Shown here: positions 42,957-51,883 of the stretch, piece after piece
Position numbering within the stretch: the stretch's first letter is position 1
Layout of the letters: each line of letters opens with the position of its first letter
NCBI GenBank assembly: GCA_028281235.1
Contig: JANQKG010000032.1
Span: 62,001 to 126,000, forward strand
Direction of reading: 5' to 3'
Length of the DNA stretch: 64,000 bases
Source of the DNA: Afifellaceae bacterium
GTDB taxonomy: Bacteria; Pseudomonadota; Alphaproteobacteria; Rhizobiales; Afifellaceae
Made by a program: the position numbers and the translations under genes
Notes under the pieces: generated by a model
The model's input: the letters and a program-made list of their open reading frames with translations, nothing else
What the model was told of the DNA's origin: nothing
The model's database searches: none

Positions 42957-43781
42957 ATGTCCACTGATCGCGCTGTGCGCCACCTGCGGGCCTTGTTCAT
43001 CTCCGACGTGCATCTTGGCACCCGCGGGTGCCAAGCGGACTTGCTTCTGGATTTCCTGCGCCACCACGACGCTGAGACCGTCTACCTTGTCGGCGACATC
43101 GTCGACGGGTGGCGGCTGCAGCGTCATTGGCATTGGCCGCAATCGCACAACGATGTCGTGCAGAAGATTCTACGAAAAGCGCGTAAGGGCGCCCGCATCA
43201 TCTATGTGCCCGGCAATCACGACGAGTTCCTGCGCAATTATCTCGGAACGCATTTCGGCGGCATCGAGGTGCGCAATTCCGACGTGCATGAGACGGCGGA
43301 CGGGCGGCGCCTTCTCGTCATCCACGGCGATCAGTTCGATATCGTCGTGCGCCACGCGCGCTGGCTCGCTTTCCTGGGTGACTGGGCCTATTCGGCGGCG
43401 TTGACGGTGAATACGTATCTGAACATGGTGCGGCGCTGGTTCGGCTTCTCTTATTGGTCGGCCTCCGCCTGGGCCAAGGTGCGGGTCAAGAATGCCGTGA
43501 ACTTCATCGGCGCTTTTGAAGAGGCGTTGGCGCGTGAAGCGCGCGAGCATGACGTCCACGGCGTGATCTGCGGCCACATTCACTACGCGGCCATGCACGA
43601 CGATTTCGGCATCGCCTACCACAATTGCGGTGACTGGGTGGAAAGCTGCACGGCACTTGTTGAGCATCACGACGGCCGCATGGAGATCATCCGCTGGGCC
43701 GACGCCGCGATGCAGCATCGCTCGCGGCCAGGCCGACGCGAAGCCGAGCCCGAATCTGAATCGGAAGCCGTCGCCGCGTGA
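42957..43781 (+). CDS. LpxH-like UDP-2,3-diacylglucosamine diphosphatase family protein
   Basis: A 274-residue calcineurin-type metallophosphoesterase. All five metal/phosphate motifs are visible: FISDVHLG, VGDIVDGW, VPGNHDE, LVIHGDQFD and VICGHIHYA. Rhizobial LpxH-like proteins of this type are longer than E. coli LpxH and may hydrolyse lipid-linked pyrophosphates. The C-terminus has an acidic tail (EAEPESESE). Its stop overlaps the GTG of the next glycosyltransferase by 4 nt, linking the pair to one glycolipid pathway (inference). Confidence 0.87.
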   Translation: MSTDRAVRHLRALFISDVHLGTRGCQADLLLDFLRHHDAETVYLVGDIVDGWRLQRHWHWPQSHNDVVQKILRKARKGARIIYVPGNHDEFLRNYLGTHFGGIEVRNSDVHETADGRRLLVIHGDQFDIVVRHARWLAFLGDWAYSAALTVNTYLNMVRRWFGFSYWSASAWAKVRVKNAVNFIGAFEEALAREAREHDVHGVICGHIHYAAMHDDFGIAYHNCGDWVESCTALVEHHDGRMEIIRWADAAMQHRSRPGRREAEPESESEAVAA

Positions 43782-44818
43782 GCCAAACACCTCTGCGGCT
43801 CATCCTGGTGACGGACGCCTGGGCCCCTCAGGTCAATGGCGTCGTCAACTCGCTTGAGCACATCACAAGCATCATGCACGGCTGGGGCGATGAGGTGACA
43901 ATCATCGCGCCTGACCGTTTTCGTACCCTCCCTTGTCCGACCTATCCGGAGATCCGTCTCGCCCTGGCACGGCCGAGCGATATCGCTGCGCTCATGGATG
44001 AGGTGGGGCCGTCGGCGTTCGTGCACATCGCCACGGAAGGCCCGCTCGGGCTTTTGGCGCGGCGCTATTGCATGGCCCGCAACCGGCCGTTCACGACCAG
44101 CTACCACACCAAGTTCCCGGAATACTTGTCCGCCCGAATCCCGGTTCCGGAGAGATGGGGCTACGCCTTCATGCGTCGGTTCCACCAGGCCGGCCAGGGC
44201 TGCATGGTTGCCACGCCGTCGCTGCGCGACGATCTGGCGGCGCGCGGCTTCACCAACCTCATGCTGTGGTCGCGCGGCGTCGACCATCGCCTTTTCCGGC
44301 CGCGGCCCGAGGCAGACCTTGGCGTCAAGCCGCCGGTCTTCCTCAATGTCGGCCGCGTCGCCGTGGAAAAAAATATCGAGGCCTTTCTCAAGCTCGATCT
44401 GCCCGGCTCCAAAATCGTCGTGGGCGACGGGCCGGCGCGTGCTGCCTTGGAGCGCGACTACCCGCAGGCGCACTTCCTTGGCACGCTGAGGGGCGAGCCG
44501 CTCGCCGCCGCCTATGCGGCCGCCGACGTCTTCGTCTTCCCTAGCCTCACCGACACGTTCGGCAACGTGCTTCTCGAGGCGCTGGCCTCCGGGTTGTCCG
44601 TGGCGGCGTTCCCCGTCACCGGACCGCGCGATGTGATCACCGATCCCGGAATCGGCGTGCTGGACGATGATCTGGAGCGCGCGGCGCGTTCGGCCCTTCT
44701 TCTCTCCCGCACGGCGGCGCGCCAGTTTGCGCTCCGCTTCACCTGGGAGGAGAGCGCCAAGCAGTTTCGTGGCAATATATTGGCGGCTAGCGGCGTGAGC
44801 GAGGGCGTGGCGGCCTGA
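43778..44818 (+). CDS. Glycosyltransferase family 1/4 protein (glycolipid type)
   Basis: A 346-residue GT-B enzyme. LVTDAWAPQVNGVVNSLEHI and TTSYHTKFPEYLSARIP are typical of MgtA/SqdX-like and diacylglycerol glycosyltransferases. The donor site is VFVFPSLTDTFGNVLLEALASGLSVAAFP with the EX7E-like arrangement. GTG start coupled to the LpxH-like gene. It probably makes a membrane glycolipid. Headgroup and acceptor are not determinable from sequence alone. Confidence 0.87.
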   Translation: MSQTPLRLILVTDAWAPQVNGVVNSLEHITSIMHGWGDEVTIIAPDRFRTLPCPTYPEIRLALARPSDIAALMDEVGPSAFVHIATEGPLGLLARRYCMARNRPFTTSYHTKFPEYLSARIPVPERWGYAFMRRFHQAGQGCMVATPSLRDDLAARGFTNLMLWSRGVDHRLFRPRPEADLGVKPPVFLNVGRVAVEKNIEAFLKLDLPGSKIVVGDGPARAALERDYPQAHFLGTLRGEPLAAAYAAADVFVFPSLTDTFGNVLLEALASGLSVAAFPVTGPRDVITDPGIGVLDDDLERAARSALLLSRTAARQFALRFTWEESAKQFRGNILAASGVSEGVAA

Positions 44819-44853
44819 GAGATTGCCGAAGGGCGCAGCCTCCGCTATCGGGT

Positions 44854-44955
44854 TAGAGCATGATCCCGAAAAAGTGGCGTCCGGTTTTCGGACAAGATCA
44901 TGCTCCATAAAAAGACATAGAGCCTCCATTCTGATTGAATCAGAATGGAGGCTCT
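44854..44955. repeat. Dispersed intergenic repeat (copy 2) with perfect 18-bp palindrome
   Basis: GAGCATGATC (44856-44865) and GATCATGCTC (44896-44905) form the first hairpin, as at 18415-18513. The second part, 44919-44955, is a perfect inverted repeat with 18-bp arms around one G. It lies between the glycosyltransferase and dehydratase genes and could act as a terminator. Confidence 0.88.
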
Positions 44956-44978
44956 AATCTCACGTCCGGACAATCGCG

Positions 44979-45986
44979 ATGACCGACATCCCGACCGTCG
45001 ACGATATTATGGCCGCCCAGGACCGGATCGCCGGTATGGCGGTGCGCACGCCGCTTTTGCATTCGCCCTTGCTTTCCAAGCGGCTCGATGCGCGCGTGTT
45101 CTTCAAGCCGGAATGCCTGCAGCGCACGGGCTCCTTCAAGTTTCGCGGCGCCTGGAATGCCGTCAGCGCACTCGGCAAGGAGGCGCAGGACAGGGGGATC
45201 CTGGCTGTGTCGTCCGGCAACCATGCCCAAGGGGTCGCGGAAGCGGCACGGCTTCTTGGCGCCCACGCCACGATCGTGATGCCGTCGGATGCGCCGGCGC
45301 TGAAACGGCAGCGCACCGCAAGAAGCGGCGCTGAGATCGTGACCTACGATCGCGCGCGCGAGGATCGCGATGCCGTCGCCGCCAAGATCACCGAGGAGCA
45401 GGGGAGCGTCTTCGTCCACCCCTACAACAACGCCTTTGTGGTGGCCGGGCAGGGCACCGTCGGGCTGGAGATCGCTGAGGATTGCGCAGCACTCGGCGTT
45501 GAGCCGGACGTCGTCGTCATGCCCTGCGGCGGCGGCGGATTGTCGGCGGGCATCTCGCTTGCCGTCAGCGATCGGTATCACACGGCCGAGCTCTATGTTG
45601 CCGAGCCGCAGGATTTCGACGATTACACGCGCTCGCTGGAAGAGGGCACGCGGCTGAGTAACACCAAGCGCGCCGGCTCCTTATGCGACGCGCTTCTGGC
45701 GCGCGAGCCCGGCCCGGTCGGCTGGGCGATCAACCGGACCCGCCTCGCAGGCGGCATCGTGACGAGCGACGACGAAGCGCTGAACGCCGTCGGCCTTTGC
45801 TTCGACGAGCTGCGGCTCGTCGTGGAGCCGGGCGGCGCGGCCGCACTCGCCGCTCTGTTGGCAGGCCGGGTAGAGGTCCGGGACAAGACCGTCGTGGTCG
45901 TCCTCTCAGGCGGCAATATCGACGACGACGTGTTGACGGAGGCGCTCGACGCCTATCGTTCCGGCGCCGGGTCGCGCAGCGTGTAG
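44979..45986 (+). CDS. PLP-dependent threonine/serine dehydratase-like protein
   Basis: A 335-residue fold-type II PLP enzyme. The Schiff-base lysine is in TGSFKFRGA, followed by SSGNHAQGVAEAARLLG, the phosphate loop CGGGGLSAG and VVVVLSGGNID. It lacks the ACT-like regulatory domain of biosynthetic IlvA, so it is a catabolic-type dehydratase or related eliminase/racemase (threonine, serine or hydroxyaspartate). The 3' end overlaps the convergent hypothetical gene by 34 bp. Confidence 0.9.
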   Translation: MTDIPTVDDIMAAQDRIAGMAVRTPLLHSPLLSKRLDARVFFKPECLQRTGSFKFRGAWNAVSALGKEAQDRGILAVSSGNHAQGVAEAARLLGAHATIVMPSDAPALKRQRTARSGAEIVTYDRAREDRDAVAAKITEEQGSVFVHPYNNAFVVAGQGTVGLEIAEDCAALGVEPDVVVMPCGGGGLSAGISLAVSDRYHTAELYVAEPQDFDDYTRSLEEGTRLSNTKRAGSLCDALLAREPGPVGWAINRTRLAGGIVTSDDEALNAVGLCFDELRLVVEPGGAAALAALLAGRVEVRDKTVVVVLSGGNIDDDVLTEALDAYRSGAGSRSV

Positions 45987-46414
45987 CCGGCGCTCTTCGA
46001 CGCGGCACGATCAAGCTGCGCCGGGCGCCCCCCGGGCGTCACGTCCAGCGCGCCATCGGTCAGTGTTGCAGCAAGCGTCTGCAATTCGCGGCGTGCCTGA
46101 TCGGCAAGCGCGAAGCGGCGCGCCGTCTCGTCGCCGGCCGGATCGGCGTCCATCCCGTCAATGGCGAGATCGAGCGACATGGCGATGTGCTGAAGCTCCT
46201 CTGCGATCCGTCCCGGCTTCAGCTGATCGCGGGCATCTTCCACGGTCTTCTCAATACCGCGGAGCGATCCCAACAAATTGGCCGTCTCCTCCGGCCGGAA
46301 GCTCTCGCGGTAATGGTTGAGGAACGCGCGCCCCTTTGATGTCGATGAAAGGGCTTTAAGGAGAACGGAGAAATCGGATTCGCTGATTTGGCCCAAGGGC
46401 GTGTAGTTCGCCAT
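45953..46414 (-). CDS. Hypothetical protein, conserved N-terminal LLKALSSTSKGRAFL segment
   Basis: A 153-residue soluble, helical protein of unknown function. The N-terminal MANYTPLGQISESDFSVLLKALSSTSKGRAFLNHY...RPEETANLLGSL looks like a conserved block I have seen in uncharacterised Hyphomicrobiales proteins. The C-terminal third is low-complexity. The ATG at 46414 is preferred to one two codons upstream. It overlaps the dehydratase gene tail-to-tail by 34 bp. Confidence 0.65.
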   Translation of the reverse strand: MANYTPLGQISESDFSVLLKALSSTSKGRAFLNHYRESFRPEETANLLGSLRGIEKTVEDARDQLKPGRIAEELQHIAMSLDLAIDGMDADPAGDETARRFALADQARRELQTLAATLTDGALDVTPGGRPAQLDRAASKSAGYTLRDPAPER

Positions 46415-46505
46415 ACGCATGTCTCGCTACATGTACTCGACCGCAGACAGTCTCCGAAAACGCTTATGAAAATCTTACGGAAAATCCGCCGTGAGAGCAT
46501 GCGCC

Positions 46506-47477
46506 TCAGCCCCAAAGCGCTGGATCGGGCGGCTCGACCATCACTCCGCGGTAGCGCAGGTCCGGCTGCCGATCGCGCTGAAGAAGCAGCGGCCCGTCGA
46601 GATCCACGAAATCGGCGCTTTGCGCCAGAAGATGCGCCGGCGCCGCGGCAAGCGACGTCGACACCATCGACCCGGCCATCAAGCCGAAGCCCAGATGCCT
46701 CGCTTCCCGCGCCACGTCGAGCGCCTCCGTCAGCCCGCCCGCCTTGTCGAGCTTGACGTTGACGCCGTCATACTTGCTTCGAAGCCCGGCAAGCTCGGCC
46801 GTGACATGGATGCTTTCGTCCGCATAGACCGGGACCGGGCGCGCCGCATCGACAAGTCGATCATCGGCGTCGGCAGGAAGCGGCTGCTCTACCAGCTCCA
46901 CGCCGGCATCAGCGCAGGCGCGCATGTTGTCGGCAAAGTTTGCCGCGTCCCAGGCCTCGTTGGCGTCAACGACGAGCCGCGCGTCGGGTCGGGCCCGGCG
47001 CACAGCGGCGATGCGGGCGGGGTCGCCATCGCCACCGAGTTTGAGTTTGAGGAGCGGCCAGTCGCCGCCGCGGGCGGCCTCGGCCATGAAGGCCGGATCG
47101 CCGAGGCTGAGCGTGTAGGCGGTCAGAAGCGGTTGAGGCGCGCTCAAGCCGGCAAGCGTCCATGCAGGAACGCCCGCTCGCTTGGCCTCCAAATCCCAGA
47201 GCGCGCAGTCAAGGGCATTCCGCGCCGCGCCGGCTGGCAGCCGCGCGCGCAGCGCTTGGCGATCCGGGGATTCAAGCTGCACCGATTCAATCGCCGCGAC
47301 GACGCTTTCAGGCGTCTCGTCGTAGCGGGGATAGGGCCGGCACTCGCCACGGCCCTTAAATGCGCCGTCGCTCACCTCCGCGATTACGACGACCACCTCG
47401 GTCCGCGCTTCGCGCGAAATCACGAAAGTCCCGGCGATCGGCCAGCGTTCAACTTGGGTCTTGATGTGCAGCGTCAT
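46506..47477 (-). CDS. Dipeptide epimerase / N-acetyl-D-Glu racemase (DgcA-like), enolase superfamily
   Basis: A 323-residue enolase-superfamily enzyme. The acid/base lysines are in LLKLKLGGDGDPA and in NVKLDKAGGLTEAL. Metal ligands fall in LVVDANEAW, ELVEQPLP and VYADESIH. These patterns match L-Ala-D/L-Glu epimerases and the DgcA racemase of D-glutamate catabolism. The partner DgcN is not in the window, so the dipeptide-epimerase role in murein recycling remains equally possible. The start MTLHIKTQVERW (47477) was chosen because the preceding 22 residues do not fit the fold. Confidence 0.85.
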   Translation of the reverse strand: MTLHIKTQVERWPIAGTFVISREARTEVVVVIAEVSDGAFKGRGECRPYPRYDETPESVVAAIESVQLESPDRQALRARLPAGAARNALDCALWDLEAKRAGVPAWTLAGLSAPQPLLTAYTLSLGDPAFMAEAARGGDWPLLKLKLGGDGDPARIAAVRRARPDARLVVDANEAWDAANFADNMRACADAGVELVEQPLPADADDRLVDAARPVPVYADESIHVTAELAGLRSKYDGVNVKLDKAGGLTEALDVAREARHLGFGLMAGSMVSTSLAAAPAHLLAQSADFVDLDGPLLLQRDRQPDLRYRGVMVEPPDPALWG

Positions 47478-47609
47478 GAGGATGGAGCCGCCGGGTCTGA
47501 TATTGGCCGGGTCTGGCAGGGGGCGGTGGGGCGATTTAGCCACAGAAGTCCGGCCGGTCTCCTGCTACCATAGCGCGGGCAGTCCGTCAGCGGCGAACCG
47601 GGCGTTACC

Positions 47610-48743
47610 ATGGATGCATCCATCCAGCACTATTTCGACGAGGAGCACCGCATGCTCCTCAGGCCGGTCGGCAGGTGGGTCATCGACCAGGCGCGCGAGC
47701 TGGACCGGGGGCTGGCGGAGCTCATCGCTGCGCTGCGCCAACGCCAGACGCAGCAGATCGTCATAGACCTCGCCGACCTCGGCGCACTCGACACGGCCGG
47801 TGCATTCCTTCTTGCCCGGCTGGAATATCAGTTCATCTCGCAGGATGGCGGCAAGGTCGCGTGGCATGGTGTCGACAAACGCAACCGGGCGCTCCTGGAA
47901 CGCGTGCGCGACGTGATCGCTGTGGAGATGGATCACCGTCCGCCGCGAAGTACGATCCTGGAGGATGTCGGCGAAACGGTGCTCTCCGTTGGGGCGGATG
48001 CGCGCCGCCTGCTCCTGATCCTTGGCGGCACCGTGCGCGAGCTTGGTTCAATCATCGCTCGGCCGCGCACGTTCCGCGCCTCTGCCGTCGCCCGGCAGCT
48101 TGAGGTCACCGGCGTGCGCGCTGTGCCGATTGTGTGCGTCATGTCGCTTCTGATCGGCGGTATCGTTGCGCAGCAGGGCGCCTTTCAGCTGCAATTTTTC
48201 GGCGCCACGATCTTCACGGTCGATCTCGTCGGCATCCTGGCGCTGCGCGAGGTCGCACCGCTTCTCACTGCCATCATGGTGGCGGGGCGCTCCGGCAGCG
48301 CGATCACGGCAGAACTCGGCTCCATGCGGATGCGTGAAGAGATCGACGCGCTCAGGGTCATGGGTCTTGATCCGGTCAACGTGCTGGTGCTGCCGCGGGT
48401 TTTGGCGCTCATCATCGCGCTGCCGCTTTTGAGTTTCCTCGCCGGCATCGCCACGCTTCTCGGCGCAATGCTGACGCTGTGGCTCTATGTCGAGATTCCG
48501 CCGGTGGCGTTCATCCAACGCCTGCAGGAAGCCATCGACTTCTCCACCTTCTTCAGCGGGCTCTTGAAGGCGCCGTTCATGGCGCTGATCATCGGCCTCA
48601 TCGCCTGCACGGAGGGAATGGCCGTGCGCGGCAGTGCGGAATCGCTCGGCCGGCACACCACTGCTTCAGTCGTCAAGGCGATCTTCATGGTGATCGTGGT
48701 CGACGGGATTTTCGCTATGTTCTATGGGGCGATCGGTTTCTGA
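47610..48743 (+). CDS. MlaE-family permease with fused N-terminal STAS-like domain
   Basis: A 377-residue protein. Residues ~1-110 resemble a STAS/MlaB domain (IVIDLADLGALDTAGAFLLARLE). The rest is the MlaE permease with about five helices and the conserved AIMVAGRSGSAITAELGSM and EEIDALRVMGLDP. It forms the inner-membrane channel of an Mla-type phospholipid transporter for outer-membrane lipid asymmetry. The stop and the next ATG overlap (TGATG). It is the first of four co-directional genes. Confidence 0.92.
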   Translation: MDASIQHYFDEEHRMLLRPVGRWVIDQARELDRGLAELIAALRQRQTQQIVIDLADLGALDTAGAFLLARLEYQFISQDGGKVAWHGVDKRNRALLERVRDVIAVEMDHRPPRSTILEDVGETVLSVGADARRLLLILGGTVRELGSIIARPRTFRASAVARQLEVTGVRAVPIVCVMSLLIGGIVAQQGAFQLQFFGATIFTVDLVGILALREVAPLLTAIMVAGRSGSAITAELGSMRMREEIDALRVMGLDPVNVLVLPRVLALIIALPLLSFLAGIATLLGAMLTLWLYVEIPPVAFIQRLQEAIDFSTFFSGLLKAPFMALIIGLIACTEGMAVRGSAESLGRHTTASVVKAIFMVIVVDGIFAMFYGAIGF

Positions 48744-49507
48744 TGGCGACGAACGGCAGCGAACCGCTTATCCGCGTCCGCGGCCTGACGGTGGGCTTTG
48801 GCGGACCCACCGTCCTTGAGAATCTCGATATCGATGTGCGCCGCGGCGAGATTCTGGCGATCGTTGGCGGGTCCGGCACCGGGAAATCGGTGCTGATGCG
48901 CGCCATATTGGGTCTGGTGCGGCCGCAGGGTGGGACGATCGAGGCTTTTGGCGAGAAGATCGGGCCGCACGGCCCCTCGCTCGACATTGAGCGGCGCTGG
49001 GGCGTGCTTTTTCAGTTCGGGGCGCTCTTCTCCTCGCTCACCGTAGCGCAGAACGTCGCCGTGCCGATGCACGAATTCCTCAACCTGCCGAATTCACTGA
49101 TTGAAGGCATTGCCGGCATCAAGATCGAGCTTGTGGGCCTCAAGGAATGGGACTTCGAAAAATATCCCTCTGAGCTCTCAGGCGGCATGATCAAACGCGC
49201 CGCATTGGCGCGCGCTTTGGCGCTCGATCCGGAGGTTGTATTCCTCGACGAGCCGACCGCCGGGCTCGACCCGATCGCGGCCTCTGAGTTCGACGCCCTG
49301 ATCGCCGACCTCAGAAACACTTTGGGCCTCACTGTGGTCATGGTAACCCACGATCTCGACACGCTTCACGCTATTGTGGACCGGGTGGCTGTCATCGGTG
49401 AGAAGCGGGTTCTGGTCGAGGGCGACCTCGACGCGATGCGGCGCTTCGACCATCCTTGGGTGCGAAGTTATTTCGGCGGCGAAAGAGCGCGGGCTGCGTT
49501 CGAGTAA
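48743..49507 (+). CDS. MlaF-type ABC ATPase
   Basis: A 254-residue ATPase. Walker A is GGSGTGKSV, the signature LSGGMIKRAALARAL and Walker B VVFLDEPTAGLDP, followed by THDLDTLHAI. The LSGGM variant and the QFGALFSSLTVAQNV Q-loop are typical of MlaF. The ATG overlaps the permease stop. The frame is open upstream inside the permease gene but is not conserved there. Confidence 0.94.
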   Translation: MATNGSEPLIRVRGLTVGFGGPTVLENLDIDVRRGEILAIVGGSGTGKSVLMRAILGLVRPQGGTIEAFGEKIGPHGPSLDIERRWGVLFQFGALFSSLTVAQNVAVPMHEFLNLPNSLIEGIAGIKIELVGLKEWDFEKYPSELSGGMIKRAALARALALDPEVVFLDEPTAGLDPIAASEFDALIADLRNTLGLTVVMVTHDLDTLHAIVDRVAVIGEKRVLVEGDLDAMRRFDHPWVRSYFGGERARAAFE

Positions 49508-49513
49508 GGTGCG

Positions 49514-50824
49514 ATGGAGACAAAGGCCAACACAGCGCTGATCGGTGCGTTCACGCTCATCGTGCTCGCGCTCGGCTTTGTCTTTGTGTACTGGCTGGCG
49601 CGCGGCACCGATCAGGGCGCGTCTGAAACGCTCACCGTGATCTTCGAGGATCCGATCACCGGCCTGAGTGTCGGCAGTCAGGTGGTGTTCAACGGCATCA
49701 AGGTCGGCGAAGTGAAGACGTTGGTGCTTGACCCGGACAAGCCCAACGTTGTGCTCGCCGGGCTGAGCGTTCAGCCGCTCCGCTCCATCAAGGCCGACAC
49801 GGAAGTGACGCTCGGCTTCCAAGGCCTGACCGGCGTCGGCTATGTGGAGATGGCCGGCGGCTCGCCACAACTGGAGCCCATCTGGGAGGCGCAGGACAAA
49901 CCCACGATCATCGCCACGCGCTCCTCCATGCAGGACCTTCTCGCCGGCGCACGCACGATTCTTGCCCGCGCGGACGAGGTGCTGCAGACGCTGGAACGCA
50001 CCGTCTCCGACAATTCCGATGACATCGCGCTGGCGGTGCTCGATGTGCGCAAGTTCACCAGCGCGCTGGCGGAAAACTCCGACGATGTCGCCGACTTCAT
50101 CGCCAATGTCTCCGCCGCATCGGAGGGGATTGCCCAGGCGACCGGCCAGCTCGACGGGATCATCTCCAAGAGCGAGGGTCTGTTGGAGGCGATTGAGCCC
50201 GACGATGTCCGCGCCGCACTGAAGAACCTCCGCGCCACGTCGGACAGTCTGGCCGAGCAGGCCGATCGTATCGGCACGATCGTCGACCGCGCCGATCAGA
50301 TCGCGGCAAACGCGGAAGCATTTTCGGAAAGCCTGCCGGGTCTCGGCGAAAAGGCGGAGAGCCTCGTCGCCGCCATTGATCCGGAGAAGGTGGCGAGCGC
50401 GCTCAACAACATTGAGCGCTTCAGCGCAGCACTTGGCGACAGCAGCGACGATATCGACCAGATTGTCGCCGATGCGCGCAGCGTGTCGGCGCGCTTTGCA
50501 TCGCTCGGCGAGCGCGCGGAATCGCTTTTGACCAAGCTTGACGGCATGGCCGGGCAGGGCACCGGCGGCATCCTGGAGGATGCGACGGAAACCCTCGCGG
50601 CAATCCGGGCGGCGGCCGACAATTTCAACGCGCAGATATCGATCGTCGGCGGCGGCGTCGCCGACTTCAGCGACCGCGGCCTGCGTGACTTTCAGAGCCT
50701 GATCAGCGAAGGCAAGCGCACGATCAGCCGGCTGGATCGCGTGATATCGAACCTGGAGCAGAACCCCACCGGGTTCCTGCTGGGTGGGGAGCGTGTCCCC
50801 GAATATGGCGGACAGCGACGTTGA
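49514..50824 (+). CDS. MlaD-type MCE-domain protein
   Basis: A 436-residue inner-membrane-anchored periplasmic protein. The N-terminal helix is ALIGAFTLIVLALGFVFVYWLA. The MCE domain follows (VIFEDPITGLSVGSQVVFNGIKVGEV). Then comes a long helical region of alternating IGTIVDRADQIAAN-like heptads (residues ~130-410), as in longer MlaD/Ttg2C proteins that form lipid-carrying hexamers. It sits 6 bp after the ATPase gene. Confidence 0.92.
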   Translation: METKANTALIGAFTLIVLALGFVFVYWLARGTDQGASETLTVIFEDPITGLSVGSQVVFNGIKVGEVKTLVLDPDKPNVVLAGLSVQPLRSIKADTEVTLGFQGLTGVGYVEMAGGSPQLEPIWEAQDKPTIIATRSSMQDLLAGARTILARADEVLQTLERTVSDNSDDIALAVLDVRKFTSALAENSDDVADFIANVSAASEGIAQATGQLDGIISKSEGLLEAIEPDDVRAALKNLRATSDSLAEQADRIGTIVDRADQIAANAEAFSESLPGLGEKAESLVAAIDPEKVASALNNIERFSAALGDSSDDIDQIVADARSVSARFASLGERAESLLTKLDGMAGQGTGGILEDATETLAAIRAAADNFNAQISIVGGGVADFSDRGLRDFQSLISEGKRTISRLDRVISNLEQNPTGFLLGGERVPEYGGQRR

Positions 50825-50838
50825 GGGGGGTGAGTGCT

Positions 50839-51441
50839 GTGGGCTTATCTCAGCGTAAAGCCCGTTCGGCAGGCGGCGCGGCCGCGTGGTTGGCACCGTT
50901 GGTGGCGCTGGTCCTGGCCGGCTGCACGACGCTGATCGCCGGCACGCCCAGCAACATCTACGATTTGAGCGCGCCCGGCGATATCCAGGCGCCGCGCGGC
51001 GGGCTGCAAGTGCTGGTGCCGGAGCCCACGACCGTTCGCGCTCTCGATACCGAACGCATCGCCGCGCGCCCGAGCGCTTCGCAATACGCCTATCTGCCCG
51101 ACGCCGTATGGAGTGACCGCCTGCCCAGGCTGCTCCAGGCCCGCATGGTGGAGACGCTGCAAAATAGCGGCCGCATCCGCGCGGCGGCCGTGCCGGGGCA
51201 GGGGCTCCTCATCGACTATCAGCTGGTGATGGATGTGCGCGCCTTTGAGCTGACGGATGAGGGCGCCGTGGTTGATCTCGCCGTCCGCGTGATGGACGAC
51301 CGCAACGGACGGGTCGTGCGGTCGCAGGTGTTCCGCGAGGTCGTGCCGGTTGAATCGACGCGAGCGCCCGAAGTGGTGCAGGCGCTCGACTATGCCATGG
51401 ACAAGGCCTTCGCCGGCATCGCCAACTGGGCGCTGCGCTAG
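50839..51441 (+). CDS. ABC-type transport auxiliary lipoprotein (PqiC/MlaC-like role)
   Basis: A 200-residue lipoprotein. The signal peptide ends in the lipobox LAGC (ALVLAGCTTL). The body matches ABC-type transport auxiliary lipoproteins (DLSAPGDI..., YLPDAVWSDRLPRLLQARMVETLQNSG). The GTG at 50839 is preferred because GAGGGGGG (50824-50830) lies 8 nt upstream; in-frame alternatives are GTG 50830 and TTG 50821. As the last gene of the Mla-like operon it probably bridges the MCE protein to the outer membrane. Confidence 0.88.
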   Translation: MGLSQRKARSAGGAAAWLAPLVALVLAGCTTLIAGTPSNIYDLSAPGDIQAPRGGLQVLVPEPTTVRALDTERIAARPSASQYAYLPDAVWSDRLPRLLQARMVETLQNSGRIRAAAVPGQGLLIDYQLVMDVRAFELTDEGAVVDLAVRVMDDRNGRVVRSQVFREVVPVESTRAPEVVQALDYAMDKAFAGIANWALR

Positions 51442-51442
51442 A

Positions 51443-51883
51443 CTAGGCGGCCGCCAGTCGTCCGGTCATGCGCATGCCGTCGCGGATGTTGAGACCCATC
51501 AGCGTCAGATTGACCGCACCGGCGATAAGCTCAATCCCTTGCACGACGTAGAACGCCGTGCCGAATGCGCCCTGCGAGGCAAGCCACGCCAGATAGAACG
51601 CCGCCGGGATCAGGATCAGGATGCCATTCGCCGCGATGAACGGAATGCGCTGCTTCTTGCGCAGGATTCTGGGGCTGGTCGATGCGCCGGCCATGCGAAA
51701 GCCGGTCGCTCCGGCGACCGCCAGCGCAGGGATGAGCACGAGAAATCCCCAAGGGATCGCCAGTTTGACCGCGGCGACGGTGCTCAGCGTTCCGAATGCT
51801 TCCGACAAGACCGTCGACGTCCAGAACACGAGGATCGTCAAGAAGCCGATCATGCCGGCCGCACGATGGGCGAGTCTAATCAT
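51443..51883 (-). CDS. Small four-helix membrane protein, unknown function
   Basis: A 146-residue protein with four hydrophobic segments (about 10-30, 36-56, 76-96, 106-126) and short basic loops (RILRKKQR). It resembles no named family that I recognise. The ATG at 51883 overlaps the MarR stop (ATGA) and AGGAGAAAGG precedes it, so it is translated as the second cistron of the MarR operon. It may be a transport or stress-related membrane protein controlled by that regulator. It converges on the lipoprotein gene. Confidence 0.75.
   Translation of the reverse strand: MIRLAHRAAGMIGFLTILVFWTSTVLSEAFGTLSTVAAVKLAIPWGFLVLIPALAVAGATGFRMAGASTSPRILRKKQRIPFIAANGILILIPAAFYLAWLASQGAFGTAFYVVQGIELIAGAVNLTLMGLNIRDGMRMTGRLAAA

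Noticed and set aside
49178-50896. A 572-codon open frame on the minus strand
   Set aside because: Antisense to the MlaF/MlaD/lipoprotein genes, whose protein motifs are unmistakable; no recognisable domain in the antisense frame.
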